From positions 186,001 through 250,000 of the forward strand of contig NZ_JAFEVL010000020.1 in assembly GCF_016901135.1 (NCBI RefSeq): a stretch of 64,000 nt of DNA, read 5' to 3'. Below the pieces are notes generated by a model, which was given only the letters and a program-made list of their open reading frames with translations, made no database searches and was not told the DNA's origin. The translations under genes and the position numbers were made by a program. Shown piece after piece: positions 1 through 10,116 of the stretch; positions within the stretch are counted from its first letter, which is position 1, and every line of letters begins with the position of its first letter. The stretch is from Martinezella lusitana (lineage in GTDB: Bacteria; Pseudomonadota; Alphaproteobacteria; Rhizobiales; Rhizobiaceae).

Positions 1-761
1 TCGCTGCCGCCATCGAAGATCATTACAAGCCGCAAGGCCCTTCGGACCGCGTCCCCGAGGACAAGGTAGGGGTTACCGTAGCGCTCGCCGATAAGCTGGA
101 TACGCTCGTTGGTTTCTGGGCGATCGACGAGAAGCCCACAGGCTCGAAAGATCCTTACGCGCTGCGCCGGGCCGCTCTTGGCGTCGTTCGTATCCTGCTG
201 GAGCGAGGCGTGCGCCTACCACTGCTGGCGACGACCAAGGATGCTGATCTGCTGGCCTTCTTCCATGATCGCCTCAAGGTCTACCTGCGCGATCTCGGCG
301 CCCGCCACGACCTGATCGACGCCGTGCTGACGCCGGAAACGGACGACCTTCTGATGATCGCTCGCCGCGTCGAGGCGCTGACAGCCTTCATCACCTCCGA
401 AGACGGCAAGAACCTGCTCGCCGGCACCAAGCGCGCCACGCAGCTTCTGGCCGCCGAAGAGAAGAAGGGCACGGTTGTCGCCGACAGCGTTTCGGAAGCG
501 CTGCTGAAGCTCGATGCGGAAAGGGATCTCTTTGCGGCCGTTAAGGCAGCTTCCGCCGAGGCCTCCGATGCGATCGCCAAGGAAGATTTTCGTTCGGCCA
601 TGGCAGCACTCTCCAAGCTGCGTGCGCCTGTCGACCGCTTTTTCGAGGACGTACTCGTCAACGATGAAGACGCCGCCATCCGCGCCAACCGTTTGGCGCT
701 GCTGCGCCTGATTCGTGAGGCGACAGGCACCGTTGCGGACTTCTCGAAGATCTCGGGATAA
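1..761 (+). CDS. glyS: Glycyl-tRNA synthetase beta subunit, C-terminal part (5' end outside window)
   Basis: This is the 3' part of the beta subunit of the alpha2beta2 bacterial glycyl-tRNA synthetase, which charges tRNA-Gly in the cytoplasm. The reading frame starts at base 3 and is open from the window edge to a TAA at 759-761. Family-typical stretches near the start include [13 protein letters not shown] and [13 protein letters not shown], followed by [13 protein letters not shown]. The remainder is the helical tail (DALR-like anticodon-binding region) that closes GlyS. About 252 codons are visible of a protein usually near 700 residues. The next gene begins 13 bases downstream with its own Shine-Dalgarno, so the two may be co-transcribed. 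Identity is very secure; only the start is missing. Confidence 0.96.
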   Translation, partial: AAAIEDHYKPQGPSDRVPEDKVGVTVALADKLDTLVGFWAIDEKPTGSKDPYALRRAALGVVRILLERGVRLPLLATTKDADLLAFFHDRLKVYLRDLGARHDLIDAVLTPETDDLLMIARRVEALTAFITSEDGKNLLAGTKRATQLLAAEEKKGTVVADSVSEALLKLDAERDLFAAVKAASAEASDAIAKEDFRSAMAALSKLRAPVDRFFEDVLVNDEDAAIRANRLALLRLIREATGTVADFSKISG

Positions 762-774
762 AACCGGAGGCGCG

Positions 775-1269
775 ATGACCGGAAAGATCCTCGTTAGCGC
801 CTGCCTCATGGGCCATGCCGTCCGTTATGACGGCCGTTCCAAGCCGCTTGTGCATCCGGCGATCGATCGCTGGCGCGCGAAGGGGCGGCTGGTGACGATC
901 TGTCCGGAAATGTCCGCCGGCATGGTCGTGCCCCGGCCACCGGCTGAGATTGCCGGTGGGGCGAGCGGCGAGGATGTGCTTGCCGGCACCGCGCGCGTGA
1001 GGGAAATCACCGGTAACGATGTCACGCAGGGATTTCTCCGGGCGGCCGAAAACGCCTTGGCGCTCGCGCGCGAAACCGGCTGCCGTTACGCTCTCCTCAT
1101 CGATGGCAGCCCGTCCTGCGGTTCCGGCTTCATCTATGACGGCTCCTTTTCCGGAGGCCGGCATTCGGGCCGTGGCGTTACGGCTGCGCTACTGAAGCAG
1201 GCCGGCATCGAAGTCTATTCCGATCGCGAGATCGACAGGCTGGTCGAGCGGCTTGACGCGGCGGACTGA
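775..1269 (+). CDS. DUF523 (YbbK-like) family protein
   Basis: A 164-residue protein of the DUF523 family, whose biochemical role is not established. Conserved features are visible: an N-terminal SACLMG segment followed by VRYDG, a CPE motif, a GxxxPRPPAEI segment, and SPSCGSGFIYDG with paired cysteine and glycine residues. These clustered cysteines suggest a metal or redox site, which is inference. The ATG at 775 was chosen over an upstream in-frame start at 715 because GGAGG lies five bases before it and the upstream start would lie inside glyS. It follows glyS closely and ends 20 bases before a hairpin terminator. Confidence 0.88.
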   Translation: MTGKILVSACLMGHAVRYDGRSKPLVHPAIDRWRAKGRLVTICPEMSAGMVVPRPPAEIAGGASGEDVLAGTARVREITGNDVTQGFLRAAENALALARETGCRYALLIDGSPSCGSGFIYDGSFSGGRHSGRGVTAALLKQAGIEVYSDREIDRLVERLDAAD

Positions 1270-1291
1270 CGGAGAATTGCGGCTCAAAAAG

Positions 1292-1321
1292 AAACCGCCG
1301 GACGCGAGCCCGGCGGTTTTG
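1292..1321. terminator. Intrinsic terminator between convergent genes
   Basis: A perfect 10-bp stem (AAACCGCCGG with its complement CCGGCGGTTT at 1310-1319) encloses a short loop. It is A-rich on the left and T-rich on the right, so it can work in both directions. It sits between the DUF523 gene on the plus strand and the chemoreceptor gene on the minus strand. Confidence 0.85.
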
Positions 1322-1341
1322 CTCTTACTGATTCTATCTGC

Positions 1342-3159
1342 TTAGGCGGCCCGGCGACGATGATCCATTGCCGGGCGCCCATCCGTGACGCGGAAGCCGC
1401 GGATCAGGGCGAGCAGATCTTCCGTATCGGCAGCGAGTGTCTCGGCCGATGCCGTCGTCTCCTCCGCCATGGCGGCGTTCTGCTGCGTGGCGGCGTCGAG
1501 CTGGTTCATCGAGGACGAGATCGAACGCAGCGTCGTATCCTGCTCGGAGGCGCTGTGGGCGATCTTCGAGACGATCTCGTTGGCCGCCTTGATCTGGTCG
1601 GAGATGCGCTTCAGCGCTTCGCCGGCCTCGCCAACGAGGCGAACGCCCTGGTTGACCTGGCCAGAGGAGCGAGCGATCTGGTCCTTGATTTCCTTGGCGG
1701 CTGCCGCGGAACGCTGGGCCAGTTCGCGTACTTCCTGGGCGACGACGGCAAAACCCTTGCCGGATTCGCCGGCGCGGGCGGCTTCGACGCCGGCGTTCAG
1801 AGCCAGAAGATTGGTCTGGAAGGCGATCTCGTCGATGACGCCGATGATCTTGCCGATCTCCGACGAAGACTTTTCGATACCGCTCATCGCTTCGATTGCC
1901 TGCGCAACCACGGCATCGCTGCGTGACGCCTCGGCGCTGACGGCATGAACGCGCTTGCTGGCTTCGTCAGCGCCTTCCGCGGTCTGGCGGACGGCGACGG
2001 TGAGCTCGTCGAGTGCCGCCGAGGTCTCTTCCAGGCTGGCGGCCTGGCGCTCGGTGCGCTGCGACAGCTCATTGGAGGCGCGACGAATTTCCTCCTTGCT
2101 GAGACCGATATCGTTGCCCTTGGAGGTGACGCGCCCCATGGCTGCCTCCAGATGCGACAGTGCCTCGTTGAAATTGTTGCGCAGGCCTTCGTAACCCGCG
2201 CCGAGGTCGCTGCAACGCACCGTCAGATCGCCCCGGGCGAGTTCTTCGAGTGACCGGCCGATGACGGAGACGACGCGCGCCTGTTCGTGCGCCTCGTCCT
2301 GCTGCTGGCGCAGGTTCTGTTCGCGCTCGCTGCTGATCTCCAGCTCCTGCGCGACCTGGCGTTCCTCCAAGGTATGGCGCTCGCGGATCTTTTCCTGAAG
2401 CGCCTGGGTGGCCTTGGCCATCAGGCCGATTTCGTTGCGCATATCGGCATGCGGGATAACGATCTTGACATCTTCATCGGCCACGGCCTTGAGAGCGGCG
2501 TGAACATTGGCGAGCGGTTTGGTTATGCCGCGAATGAAATAGAAAGCTGCACCGATGCCAATCAAGAAGACGAGGCCGCAGATCAGCAGCCCGCGCCACA
2601 TCGTCGCGTTGATCTGGGTCTGCAGGTCGTCCATGTAGACGCCGCAACCCAGCACGATCTGCCAGGGAGCGAAAGCGGCGGAATAGCTGCCCTTCAGGAA
2701 GAAATCGCTGTCGGGATGGCCGGGCTTGTTCCAGTAGTAGATCGTCCGGCCGCCACCCTTGATACCCTTCTCCACCATTTCCTTGCTGAAATGGGTGCCG
2801 TTCTTGTCAACCTGCGAGGACATGTCCTTGCCGATATTGACCGGGCTCGGGTGGATGCGCTGCACGACATTGTAGTCGAAGCCGAAGAAATAGCCGGCCG
2901 GCGCAAAGCTTACATGCGACAGCAGCTTGAAGGCCTCGGCCTGGGCTGCCTCATGCGTCATCTCGCCGGACTTTTCGCGTTCGTAATATTGATTCAAAAC
3001 GGATATGCCGGATTCGACCTGCGTGCGCAGCATGTCAAAGCGGTCGTCATAGATGGAATCGGCCTGCGACCGGATCTGGAAATAGGTGGCCACGGCAAAG
3101 GCGGCCATCAGGACGCCAAGCAGGGCGAATAATTGATGTGCGATCTTGAGATTCTTCAT
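1342..3159 (-). CDS. Methyl-accepting chemotaxis protein with periplasmic Cache domain
   Basis: A 605-residue chemoreceptor. Residues about 10-28 form the first membrane segment. The following ~150 residues look like a single Cache (sCache_2-type) sensor, with YYEREKSGEMT and a GYFFGFD...HP segment typical of small-molecule sensing. A second membrane segment lies near 190-210, then HAMP, then the signalling domain with the highly conserved hairpin tip ([20 protein letters not shown]). The protein ends in a basic tail (DHRRRAA) and lacks a CheR-docking pentapeptide, unlike the receptor at 34.6 kb. Start: ATG with GGAGGT five bases upstream. It is transcribed alone, facing the DUF523 gene. The ligand cannot be read from sequence. 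Confidence 0.95.
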   Translation of the reverse strand: MKNLKIAHQLFALLGVLMAAFAVATYFQIRSQADSIYDDRFDMLRTQVESGISVLNQYYEREKSGEMTHEAAQAEAFKLLSHVSFAPAGYFFGFDYNVVQRIHPSPVNIGKDMSSQVDKNGTHFSKEMVEKGIKGGGRTIYYWNKPGHPDSDFFLKGSYSAAFAPWQIVLGCGVYMDDLQTQINATMWRGLLICGLVFLIGIGAAFYFIRGITKPLANVHAALKAVADEDVKIVIPHADMRNEIGLMAKATQALQEKIRERHTLEERQVAQELEISSEREQNLRQQQDEAHEQARVVSVIGRSLEELARGDLTVRCSDLGAGYEGLRNNFNEALSHLEAAMGRVTSKGNDIGLSKEEIRRASNELSQRTERQAASLEETSAALDELTVAVRQTAEGADEASKRVHAVSAEASRSDAVVAQAIEAMSGIEKSSSEIGKIIGVIDEIAFQTNLLALNAGVEAARAGESGKGFAVVAQEVRELAQRSAAAAKEIKDQIARSSGQVNQGVRLVGEAGEALKRISDQIKAANEIVSKIAHSASEQDTTLRSISSSMNQLDAATQQNAAMAEETTASAETLAADTEDLLALIRGFRVTDGRPAMDHRRRAA

Positions 3160-3544
3160 AATACCTCCACAGGTAGGTGAATACCGGTGCGGTATCCTAC
3201 CGCCTGTGCGATCGCCTGAGAGATTCCCAATACGCTTGCCGCCGCTCGAAATGACATGCTGCTGTCCGGTAGACAGTAAAATCTCATTTTATGTCTAAAA
3301 AACCTTTAACTTGAGCAGCCTGGTTGTACTTACCGGGAGTTGAAACCTGGGATATGGCGTGGCGGGATAAGTAATATTTATTTAGACTCGAGAATAACTT
3401 GAGTGAAAATCAGAATTTCCGGGGATTTATTTTAGAAATAGCAAATGCGCTCGGGGACTTAGCCTGAGCGTATTGTCTTGTCATCATGGCTCTGCCCGCC
3501 GACCCGAAAGGTGGGCGGGCGAAGCAGGACATGACAATTCGCGG
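3160..3544. other. Intergenic region, AT-rich, upstream of the chemoreceptor
   Basis: This 385-base stretch between two minus-strand genes contains no convincing ORF. It is markedly more AT-rich than its surroundings between about 3285 and 3450 and must hold the promoter of the chemoreceptor. Near its left-gene-distal end it contains the GC-rich hairpin listed separately. I could not identify a specific promoter or operator. Confidence 0.5.
3494..3520 (-). terminator. GC-rich hairpin downstream of the small secreted-protein gene
   Basis: GCCCGCC pairs with GGCGGGC around an inner ACC/GGT stem and a CGAAA loop. It lies about 25 bases beyond the stop codon of the minus-strand gene ending at 3545. 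There is no clear U tract, so it may be a Rho-assisted or processing hairpin rather than a true intrinsic terminator. Confidence 0.4.
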
Positions 3545-3973
3545 CTATTGACGAAGCTGGAAGCCGGAGAGATCGAGCGGCGCAAGCTCGGGAGCCTGGG
3601 CGATTTTCGGCAAGGCTGCGGTCTTTACCGCCACATCGATGCCGTCGACGGGCTCGCCGGCCGCAGCCAGGGCCTCGGGGGTCGGCTTGGTGACGAAGAC
3701 GACGGGGGAGCCGCCCATCCAGGCCTCTGTGCGCACAACTTTCTTCTCGCCGTCGATGCTGCGGATGACGATGGATTGCGTACCGGGCGTCAGCGTCGGC
3801 ACGACATATTCCCTTTCGACCGCCTTCGGCTTGAGGGGAGGGCACTGGACGCACGTCTTGTCGACAATACTGCTGTTGCGGTCGAGCAACTTGCCGTCGA
3901 TAGGCTGGATAGACGAGGCCATAGCGGAGCCGCCGGCCAGTACGCATGCCAAGGTCAGGAAGAAGGAACGCAT
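3545..3973 (-). CDS. Small secreted protein, possibly HPE1-like
   Basis: A 142-residue exported protein of unknown function. The N-terminus (MRSFFLTLACVLAGGSAMA) is a clear Sec signal peptide. The mature part has a DKTCVQCPP segment with a CxxC pair, then short beta-rich stretches (VIRSIDGEKKVVRTEAW). From memory it resembles rhizobial proteins annotated as plant virulence effector HPE1-like domain proteins; I hold that name loosely and would not infer an effector role from it. The ATG at 3973 is preferred over a TTG three codons upstream because GGAG lies nine bases before the ATG. It is a single gene, separated from purD by about 110 bases. Confidence 0.7.
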   Translation of the reverse strand: MRSFFLTLACVLAGGSAMASSIQPIDGKLLDRNSSIVDKTCVQCPPLKPKAVEREYVVPTLTPGTQSIVIRSIDGEKKVVRTEAWMGGSPVVFVTKPTPEALAAAGEPVDGIDVAVKTAALPKIAQAPELAPLDLSGFQLRQ

Positions 3974-4085
3974 AACAAACAACTCCGTCTATGTTGACGA
4001 AGACACTAGCGAGCCTTTGTTTCCATACCGTCAGGAGATTAGGTAAAAATTTAGTGGACCGCGGATTGAGAGAGCGGTGCGCCGT

Positions 4086-5354
4086 TCACGTCTCGCGCTC
4101 GACCGCGCGCCAGCCGATGTCGCTTCGGTAGAAGCCGTTTTCCCACTGTACCTCGCTGGCAAGGGCATAGGCGCGCTTCTGCGCTTCGCTCACAGTCTTG
4201 CCGGTCGCGGTAATATTGAGCACCCGGCCGCCGGTCGCAACCAGCGCCCCGTCCTTGAGGGCTGTGCCGGCATGAAACACTTTCGCCCCATCGGCGTCTG
4301 CCGGCAGCGCTGATATCGGCGTGTTCTTGGCGTAGGAGCCTGGATAACCTTTCGAAGCCATGACCACCGTCAGCGCGGCGTCATCGCTCCATTCGGCGCC
4401 GACTTGATCCAGCGTGCCGTTGGCGCAGGCGAGAAGCAGCGGTAGCAGATCGCTCTTCAGGCGCATCATCAGCACCTGGCATTCGGGATCGCCGAAGCGG
4501 ACATTGTATTCGATCAGTTCCGGTCCCTTGGCGGTGATCATCAGCCCCGCAAAGAAGACGCCGGAGAAGGGATGGCCGCTCTCCGCCATGCCGCGCATCG
4601 TCGGCTCGATGATTTCCTTCATCGTGCGGTCGACCATATCAGGCGTCATGACCGGGGCTGGGGAATAGGCACCCATGCCGCCGGTGTTCGGGCCGGTGTC
4701 GCCGTCGCCGACGCGCTTGTGATCCTGGGCGGTGGCCAGAGCCAGCGCATGCTTGCCGTCGCAGAGGCAGAAGAAGCTTGCCTCCTCGCCGTCCAGATAG
4801 GCCTCGATCACCACTTCTGCCCCTGCCTCGCCGAATGCGCCCTCGAAGCAGTCGTCGATGGCAGCAAGGGCTTCGTCGACCGTCATGGCGACCGTTACGC
4901 CCTTGCCGGCGGCAAGCCCGTCGGCCTTGACGACGATCGGCGCCCCCTGCGCGCGGACGTAGGCCCTGGCCTTTGGCGCGTTGTTGAAGCGCTGATAGGC
5001 GCCGGTCGGAATATCGTAGCGGGCGCAGATATCCTTGGTGAAGCCCTTGGAGCCTTCCAATTGCGCCGCGGCGGCGGAAGGGCCGAACACCGTGATGCCT
5101 TCAGCGCGGAGCTTGTTGGCAATACCGGCAACCAAAGGCGCCTCCGGGCCGACCACGACGAAGTCGATGGCTCTTTCCTTGCAGAAGGCGACGACGGCTT
5201 CATGATCGTCGATATCGAGCGCCGCAAGCGTCGCATGTTCGGCAATGCCAGGATTGCCTGGGGCGGCATAGAATTCCGTCATGAGTGGTGATTGCGCCAG
5301 CTTCCAGGCCAGTGCGTGCTCGCGTCCGCCCGATCCGATCAACAGAACTCTCAT
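4086..5354 (-). CDS. purD: Phosphoribosylamine-glycine ligase
   Basis: GAR synthetase, the second step of de novo purine synthesis: it joins phosphoribosylamine to glycine using ATP. The 422-residue length is normal. Visible landmarks are the N-terminal [13 protein letters not shown], the ATP-grasp core with [11 protein letters not shown] near residue 145, the [15 protein letters not shown] loop, and the C-terminal ATP-grasp segment [12 protein letters not shown]. The ATG at 5354 starts exactly at the conserved [14 protein letters not shown] and is preceded by AGAGGG; an upstream in-frame start would add 17 unconserved residues. It is divergent from tex, with about 250 bases between them. Confidence 0.97.
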   Translation of the reverse strand: MRVLLIGSGGREHALAWKLAQSPLMTEFYAAPGNPGIAEHATLAALDIDDHEAVVAFCKERAIDFVVVGPEAPLVAGIANKLRAEGITVFGPSAAAAQLEGSKGFTKDICARYDIPTGAYQRFNNAPKARAYVRAQGAPIVVKADGLAAGKGVTVAMTVDEALAAIDDCFEGAFGEAGAEVVIEAYLDGEEASFFCLCDGKHALALATAQDHKRVGDGDTGPNTGGMGAYSPAPVMTPDMVDRTMKEIIEPTMRGMAESGHPFSGVFFAGLMITAKGPELIEYNVRFGDPECQVLMMRLKSDLLPLLLACANGTLDQVGAEWSDDAALTVVMASKGYPGSYAKNTPISALPADADGAKVFHAGTALKDGALVATGGRVLNITATGKTVSEAQKRAYALASEVQWENGFYRSDIGWRAVERET

Positions 5355-5602
5355 GGCTTGCCCTCTTATTGCATCCATTTGCGCGGTTAAGGGGGGTTGG
5401 GCCAAAGGTCAAGCATCAAATCCTGTGGAGGCATGGCGGCCAACATTGCCATGCCTTTTTATGTCGCTAAAGCGGGGTGCGGTTTTGGATGTAAGGTCGC
5501 CTTTCCCCAGCCGGATCGGGGTGATCTGCGTCGAAAACAGTTTCTTATGTTCGCGGGATCGTGCTTATGGTCCCCTCACCATTGTCCAGTCCAGAGAGTC
5601 AC

Positions 5603-7912
5603 ATGGCCGCTGATATCCGTTCCCTTGCCGCAACCATCGCCGCCGAGATCAAATCCCGCCCGGATCAGGCCAAGGCCGCCATCGAGCTTCTCGACGAAGG
5701 GTCGACGGTGCCGTTCATTGCCCGTTACCGCAAGGAAGTGACCGGTGGTCTCGACGATGGGCAGCTGCGGACGCTGGCGGAGCGGCTCGTCTATCTGCGC
5801 GACCTGGAAGCCCGCCGCGCCGCCATCGTCGATTCCATCACCGGTCAGGGCAAGATGACCGACGAGCTAATGGGCAAGATCGCCAAGGTTGCCACCAAGG
5901 CCGAGCTGGAAGACCTTTATCTGCCCTACAAACAGAAGCGTCGCACCCGCGCCGAGATCGCCAGGGAACGTGGCCTCGCTCCGCTTGCCGACACCATCCT
6001 TGCAGACCGGACAAAGGAGCCTGCGGTTCTCGCCGAAGGCTTCATCACCGCCGACGTGCCCGACGTGAAGGCGGCGCTCGAGGGCGCGCGCGACGTCATC
6101 GCCGAAGGCATTACGGAAAATGCCGACCTGCTCGGCAAGCTGCGCGGGCATATGAAGACCACCGCCATCCTGAAGGCAACGGTCGTGGACGGCAAGCAGG
6201 AGGCGGGCGCCAAGTTCTCCGATTATTTCTCGCATCAGGAGCGCTGGGCAACCGCGCCAGGTCATCGCGCGCTTGCCATGCTGCGCGGATGGAACGAAGA
6301 GGTTCTGACACTGACCATCGACGTCGATGTTGACGCCATCTCGCCGAACAAGCCGGTCGAGCGGATGATCGCCACGGCCTATGAAATCGGTCCGAGCCGG
6401 CCGGGTGACCGCTGGCTGATGGAGGTCGCGAGCTGGACGTGGCGCGTGAAGCTTTCCATGTCGCTGTCGCTCGACCTGATGCGCGAGCTGCGCGAGCGGG
6501 CCGAGGAGGAGGCGATCCACGTCTTCGCCCGCAATCTGAAGGATCTGCTGCTCGCAGCCCCCGCCGGTTCGCGTGCCACGATGGGTCTCGATCCGGGCAT
6601 CCGCACCGGCGTCAAGGTGGCGGTGGTCGACGGCACGGGGAAGTTGCTGGAGACGACGACGGTCTATCCCTTCCCACCGAAAAACGACGTGCGCGGCACG
6701 CAGGCGACCTTGGCGGCACTGGTCCGCAAGCACAAGGTCGAGCTGATTTCCATCGGCAACGGCACCGGCAGCCGCGAGACGGAGAAGCTGGTGACCGACA
6801 TGCTCGCCGATCTGCCGGCGCCGAAACCGACCAAGGTTATTGTTTCGGAGGCCGGCGCCTCTGTCTATTCCGCCTCGGAGACGGCGGCGCTGGAGTTTCC
6901 CGGTCTCGACGTCTCGCTGCGCGGAGCCGTATCCATTGCCCGCCGCCTGCAGGATCCGCTGGCCGAGCTCGTCAAGATCGAGCCGAAGTCGATCGGCGTC
7001 GGCCAATACCAGCACGATGTCGATCAGCTGAAGCTGTCGCGTTCGCTGGACGCGGTCGTCGAGGACGCGGTGAATGCCGTCGGTGTCGATCTGAACACGG
7101 CCTCCGCCCCACTGCTCGCCCGTGTCTCGGGCCTCGGCCCGTCGATCGCCGATGCGATCGTCAAGCATCGGGATGGCGAGGGGGCCTTCGAAACCCGCCG
7201 CGATCTGTTGAAGGTTGCCCGTCTTGGCCAGCGTACCTTCGAGCAATGCGCCGGCTTCCTGCGCATTCCCAACGGCAAGGAGCCGCTCGATTCCTCGTCG
7301 GTGCATCCGGAAGCCTATGGCGTCGCCAAGAAGATCGTTGCCGCCTGCGGACGCGACCTGCGCACCCTGATGGGCGACACGGCAAAGCTGAAGGCCATCG
7401 ATCCCAGGCAGTTCATCGACGAGAAATTCGGTCTGCCGACCGTGCGCGACATCATTTCCGAGCTGGAAAAACCCGGCCGCGATCCGCGCCCGAGCTTCAA
7501 GACCGCGACCTTCGCCGAGGGCATCAACGAGATCGGCGACCTGAAGCCCGGAATGCTTCTCGAAGGCACGGTGACCAATGTCGCCGCCTTCGGTGCCTTC
7601 GTCGATATAGGCGTCCATCAGGACGGATTGGTGCATGTCTCGCAGCTTGCCGATCGGTTCGTGAAGGACCCGCATGAGGTGGTGAAGGCTGGCGACGTCG
7701 TGAAGGTCACGGTCGTGGAAATCGACGTGAAACGGAAGCGAATCGCTCTCTCGATGCGCAAAGATGGCGGCACTGTGGCGCCGCCGCCGGCACGTGATTC
7801 GCGAGAGCAAGGTGGGGCACGCAACGCTGGCGGTAGGGGTGATAGTCGCCCGAAGGCGGAGCAGCAGGGCAGTTTCGGTGCTGCTCTGGCCGACGCACTC
7901 AAGCGAAAATAA
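5603..7912 (+). CDS. tex: Transcription accessory protein Tex (S1 RNA-binding)
   Basis: A 769-residue Tex/YhgF homologue, a cytoplasmic nucleic-acid-binding protein linked to transcription and stress fitness. Domain order is intact. It has the helical N-terminal Tex domain with [15 protein letters not shown] near residue 35 and the YqgF/RNase H-like domain ([17 protein letters not shown]). It then has the helix-hairpin-helix region ([20 protein letters not shown]) and a C-terminal S1 domain ([20 protein letters not shown]). A disordered tail of basic and glycine residues follows. The ATG at 5603 matches the usual start ([13 protein letters not shown]); an in-frame ATG 14 codons upstream is less likely. 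Its 3' end is followed by a hairpin and then cfa. Confidence 0.96.
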   Translation: MAADIRSLAATIAAEIKSRPDQAKAAIELLDEGSTVPFIARYRKEVTGGLDDGQLRTLAERLVYLRDLEARRAAIVDSITGQGKMTDELMGKIAKVATKAELEDLYLPYKQKRRTRAEIARERGLAPLADTILADRTKEPAVLAEGFITADVPDVKAALEGARDVIAEGITENADLLGKLRGHMKTTAILKATVVDGKQEAGAKFSDYFSHQERWATAPGHRALAMLRGWNEEVLTLTIDVDVDAISPNKPVERMIATAYEIGPSRPGDRWLMEVASWTWRVKLSMSLSLDLMRELRERAEEEAIHVFARNLKDLLLAAPAGSRATMGLDPGIRTGVKVAVVDGTGKLLETTTVYPFPPKNDVRGTQATLAALVRKHKVELISIGNGTGSRETEKLVTDMLADLPAPKPTKVIVSEAGASVYSASETAALEFPGLDVSLRGAVSIARRLQDPLAELVKIEPKSIGVGQYQHDVDQLKLSRSLDAVVEDAVNAVGVDLNTASAPLLARVSGLGPSIADAIVKHRDGEGAFETRRDLLKVARLGQRTFEQCAGFLRIPNGKEPLDSSSVHPEAYGVAKKIVAACGRDLRTLMGDTAKLKAIDPRQFIDEKFGLPTVRDIISELEKPGRDPRPSFKTATFAEGINEIGDLKPGMLLEGTVTNVAAFGAFVDIGVHQDGLVHVSQLADRFVKDPHEVVKAGDVVKVTVVEIDVKRKRIALSMRKDGGTVAPPPARDSREQGGARNAGGRGDSRPKAEQQGSFGAALADALKRK

Positions 7913-7943
7913 GGACTTAGCGAGAGACATTGCAAGAATGTCA

Positions 7944-7970
7944 CACTCTGGCAGTGTTGTTGCCGGAGTG
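7944..7970. terminator. Ten-base-pair hairpin after tex
   Basis: CACTCTGGCA pairs with TGCCGGAGTG (one G-T wobble) around a seven-base loop, 31 bases past the tex stop codon. No T run follows, so it is only a candidate terminator. It could also be part of the cfa leader. Confidence 0.4.
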
Positions 7971-8057
7971 CTACAGAGTGCGAAAAGGTGCGCTTGCCAC
8001 AATGTTCTGAAGCGCTAGAGTCAGCCCTAATGTCATGTCATAACATTCGAGGCGTCC

Positions 8058-9317
8058 ATGGCGTCGGCACTCTTCTCTCTTGTTACGAAACTTGTCCGTA
8101 AAGGCTCGCTGAAACTTACGCTCGCGTCCGGCGAGACGCACATGATCGGCGATGGGTCCGGCGAAATGGTCGCCATCCGCCTCGCCGACCAGCAGGCGGA
8201 GGACGCGATCGCGCGCGATCCGACCTTGAAGCTCGGCGAAATGTATATGGAAGGGCGCTTCATTCTCGAGCAGGGGGATATCTATGAATTCCTCTCTCTG
8301 GTGAAGCAGAACACCACCAACGAAATCTTTGATCTGCGCATGGCGGCGCTGCTGATGGGGCGCATCGTCTGGCAGCAGCTCAAGAGCCGGTCGCCGGTCA
8401 ATCGCAACAAATACAATGTTGCGCATCATTACGATCTTTCGGCCAAGCTGTTCGATCTCTTCCTCGACGATGATTGGCAATATTCCTGCGCCTATTTCGT
8501 GCCGCCTGGCATCAGCCTGGACGAAGCGCAGGTGGCCAAGAAGCGCCATATCGCCGCCAAGCTGCTGGTGGAGCCCGGCCAGCGCGTTCTGGAGATCGGC
8601 TCCGGCTGGGGCGGCATGGGCATGTATCTCGCCGAAGCCAATCCCGGCCTCGATTTCACCGGCATCACGCTCAGCGAAGAGCAGCTCAAGGTCTCCCGCG
8701 AACGCGCCGCCAAGCGCGGATTGTCCGACCGCGTCCGTTTCGAGCTGCAGGACTATCGTTACATGGCGGGCCGGAAGTTCGACCGCATCGTCTCGGTCGG
8801 CATGTTCGAACATGTCGGCATCGGCGCCTATCGCAGGTTCTTCAAGAAGGTTTCGGAACTGCTCGACGACAATGGTGTCATGGTGCTGCATTCCATTGCG
8901 CGTCCGAAGCCGAGCTTTGCCACCAATGCCTTTATCGAGAAGTATATCTTCCCGGGTGGCTATATTCCTTCAGTCGGCGAGACCTTGCCGCCGCTGGAAA
9001 AGGCCGGGCTTCTCGTCAAGGATGTCGAAATCCTGCCGATGCACTATGCCCATACGCTGCGGCACTGGCGCCAGCGTTTCGTGGCGCGCAGGGCCGAGGC
9101 CGTGGCGCTCTACGACGAGAATTTCTTCCGCATGTGGGAATTCTATCTGGCCGGCTCGGAAATGGGGTTCCGCTGGGATGAGCTCTTCATCATGCAGATT
9201 CAGATCACCAAGAACCAGTTCGCCGTACCCGACAACCGCAACTACATTGGGGAACGCGAGGCGAAGCTGAAGGAGTTCGAGGCAACACGGGCGCCTCTGG
9301 AAAAGATAGTGTTCTAA
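8058..9317 (+). CDS. cfa: Cyclopropane-fatty-acyl-phospholipid synthase family protein
   Basis: A 419-residue SAM-dependent enzyme that adds a methylene bridge to cis-unsaturated acyl chains of membrane phospholipids. The SAM site is visible as VLEIGSGWGGMG near residue 178. The conserved NVAHHYDLSAKLFDLFLD segment precedes it near 118, and the family signature MFEHVG (residues ~250) and PGGYIPS follow. The N-terminal ~110 residues form the usual lipid-interacting domain. Start: ATG with GAGG six bases upstream. It is monocistronic, ending in a strong terminator. Rhizobia usually carry more than one cfa paralogue, so which one this is cannot be said. Confidence 0.93.
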   Translation: MASALFSLVTKLVRKGSLKLTLASGETHMIGDGSGEMVAIRLADQQAEDAIARDPTLKLGEMYMEGRFILEQGDIYEFLSLVKQNTTNEIFDLRMAALLMGRIVWQQLKSRSPVNRNKYNVAHHYDLSAKLFDLFLDDDWQYSCAYFVPPGISLDEAQVAKKRHIAAKLLVEPGQRVLEIGSGWGGMGMYLAEANPGLDFTGITLSEEQLKVSRERAAKRGLSDRVRFELQDYRYMAGRKFDRIVSVGMFEHVGIGAYRRFFKKVSELLDDNGVMVLHSIARPKPSFATNAFIEKYIFPGGYIPSVGETLPPLEKAGLLVKDVEILPMHYAHTLRHWRQRFVARRAEAVALYDENFFRMWEFYLAGSEMGFRWDELFIMQIQITKNQFAVPDNRNYIGEREAKLKEFEATRAPLEKIVF

Positions 9318-9343
9318 ACCTTCGCCATTGTTTGGAATGGTTG

Positions 9344-9377
9344 CGCCGGATTTTGGATTTCCAAAGTCCGGCGTTTT
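9344..9377. terminator. Intrinsic terminator between cfa and the convergent lipoprotein gene
   Basis: A 13-bp stem (CGCCGGA plus TTTTGG, pairing with CCAAAG plus TCCGGCG, one wobble) with an ATTT loop is followed by TTTT. This is a good bidirectional-looking terminator at the convergence of cfa (+) and the lipoprotein gene (-). Confidence 0.88.
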
Positions 9378-9413
9378 AGCGTTCAGTCCCGCCAGGTAGC
9401 GAGGATATGGGTG

Positions 9414-9845
9414 CTATTTGACCACTTTGATAGTCAGATTCTCGTCGCTGACTTTGCTTCCGTACAACACGGTCACCCGCAGGGTGAATTGATCGGTGCC
9501 GACGAAACCAGGATCGGACGTGTAGTATATCGTAGTACCTTCAATGGGCTTGCCACTGCAGATATAGGCATCGCTATCCTTGTCGTATTTGACGTGAACC
9601 GTGCCATGTTCGAATGTGACTTTGCCATGGCTGGGCTGCTTGACCACCGCCGTATAGGGGTAGGAGTTGAAGGTGCAGTCCCGCTTCACCGACGAAGCCA
9701 TTCCGAGCGCGGTCTTCTTGCCGGAAATGACTCTGTGCGAATATTGATCTTGCTTGGCGCCCCCGATCGGTGCGCTGACGCAGCCTGAAAGCATCAAGCC
9801 GACGCTGAGAAACGCACCGAGATAAATCCAAGATGTGGTTTTCAT
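9414..9845 (-). CDS. Putative lipoprotein with Ig-like fold
   Basis: A 143-residue lipoprotein candidate. The signal peptide ends in a lipobox (LMLSGC), so Cys22 should be lipidated. The mature part contains PSHGKVTF and later DPGFVGTDQFTLRV. This spacing is typical of bacterial Ig/cadherin-like repeats (GxDxFTYxV type), so a single beta-sandwich domain is likely. Two further cysteines (DCTF, YICSG) could form a disulfide. Start: ATG with AAGGGG five bases upstream. It is transcribed alone, convergent with cfa. No specific function can be assigned; an envelope structural or binding role is inference. Confidence 0.78.
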   Translation of the reverse strand: MKTTSWIYLGAFLSVGLMLSGCVSAPIGGAKQDQYSHRVISGKKTALGMASSVKRDCTFNSYPYTAVVKQPSHGKVTFEHGTVHVKYDKDSDAYICSGKPIEGTTIYYTSDPGFVGTDQFTLRVTVLYGSKVSDENLTIKVVK

Positions 9846-10116
9846 TTTGCCCCTTGTTCAACCCTAATATGACTAGGTGATCGCTCAAATTCTGGCGTCG
9901 CGCCATTACCTTTGATTGAGTAGCGCATGCCGAAATTAAATCGCTGCGACAGATCGGCGCAAGTCGGAGACCAACGCGAGTCTCATCGAGAATTTTGTCG
10001 TCGGTCCTCAATCCAATCACGCGTGGTTAAGAGAGCGGTAACGCGATCCGAATAGTTTGAGGCAACTCTGGGGCCGCGTGTATGGCCCTTTGTATTGCGT
10101 ATTATGGAGTTGCATT

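Noticed and set aside
3459..3947. Overlapping 162-codon minus-strand frame in the small secreted-protein locus
   Set aside because: The alternative frame (3545-3973) has a signal peptide and ribosome-binding site; this one is Arg-rich and lacks both.
5867..8002. A 711-codon minus-strand frame across tex
   Set aside because: Antisense of a conserved gene; high codon-position bias explains the open frame.
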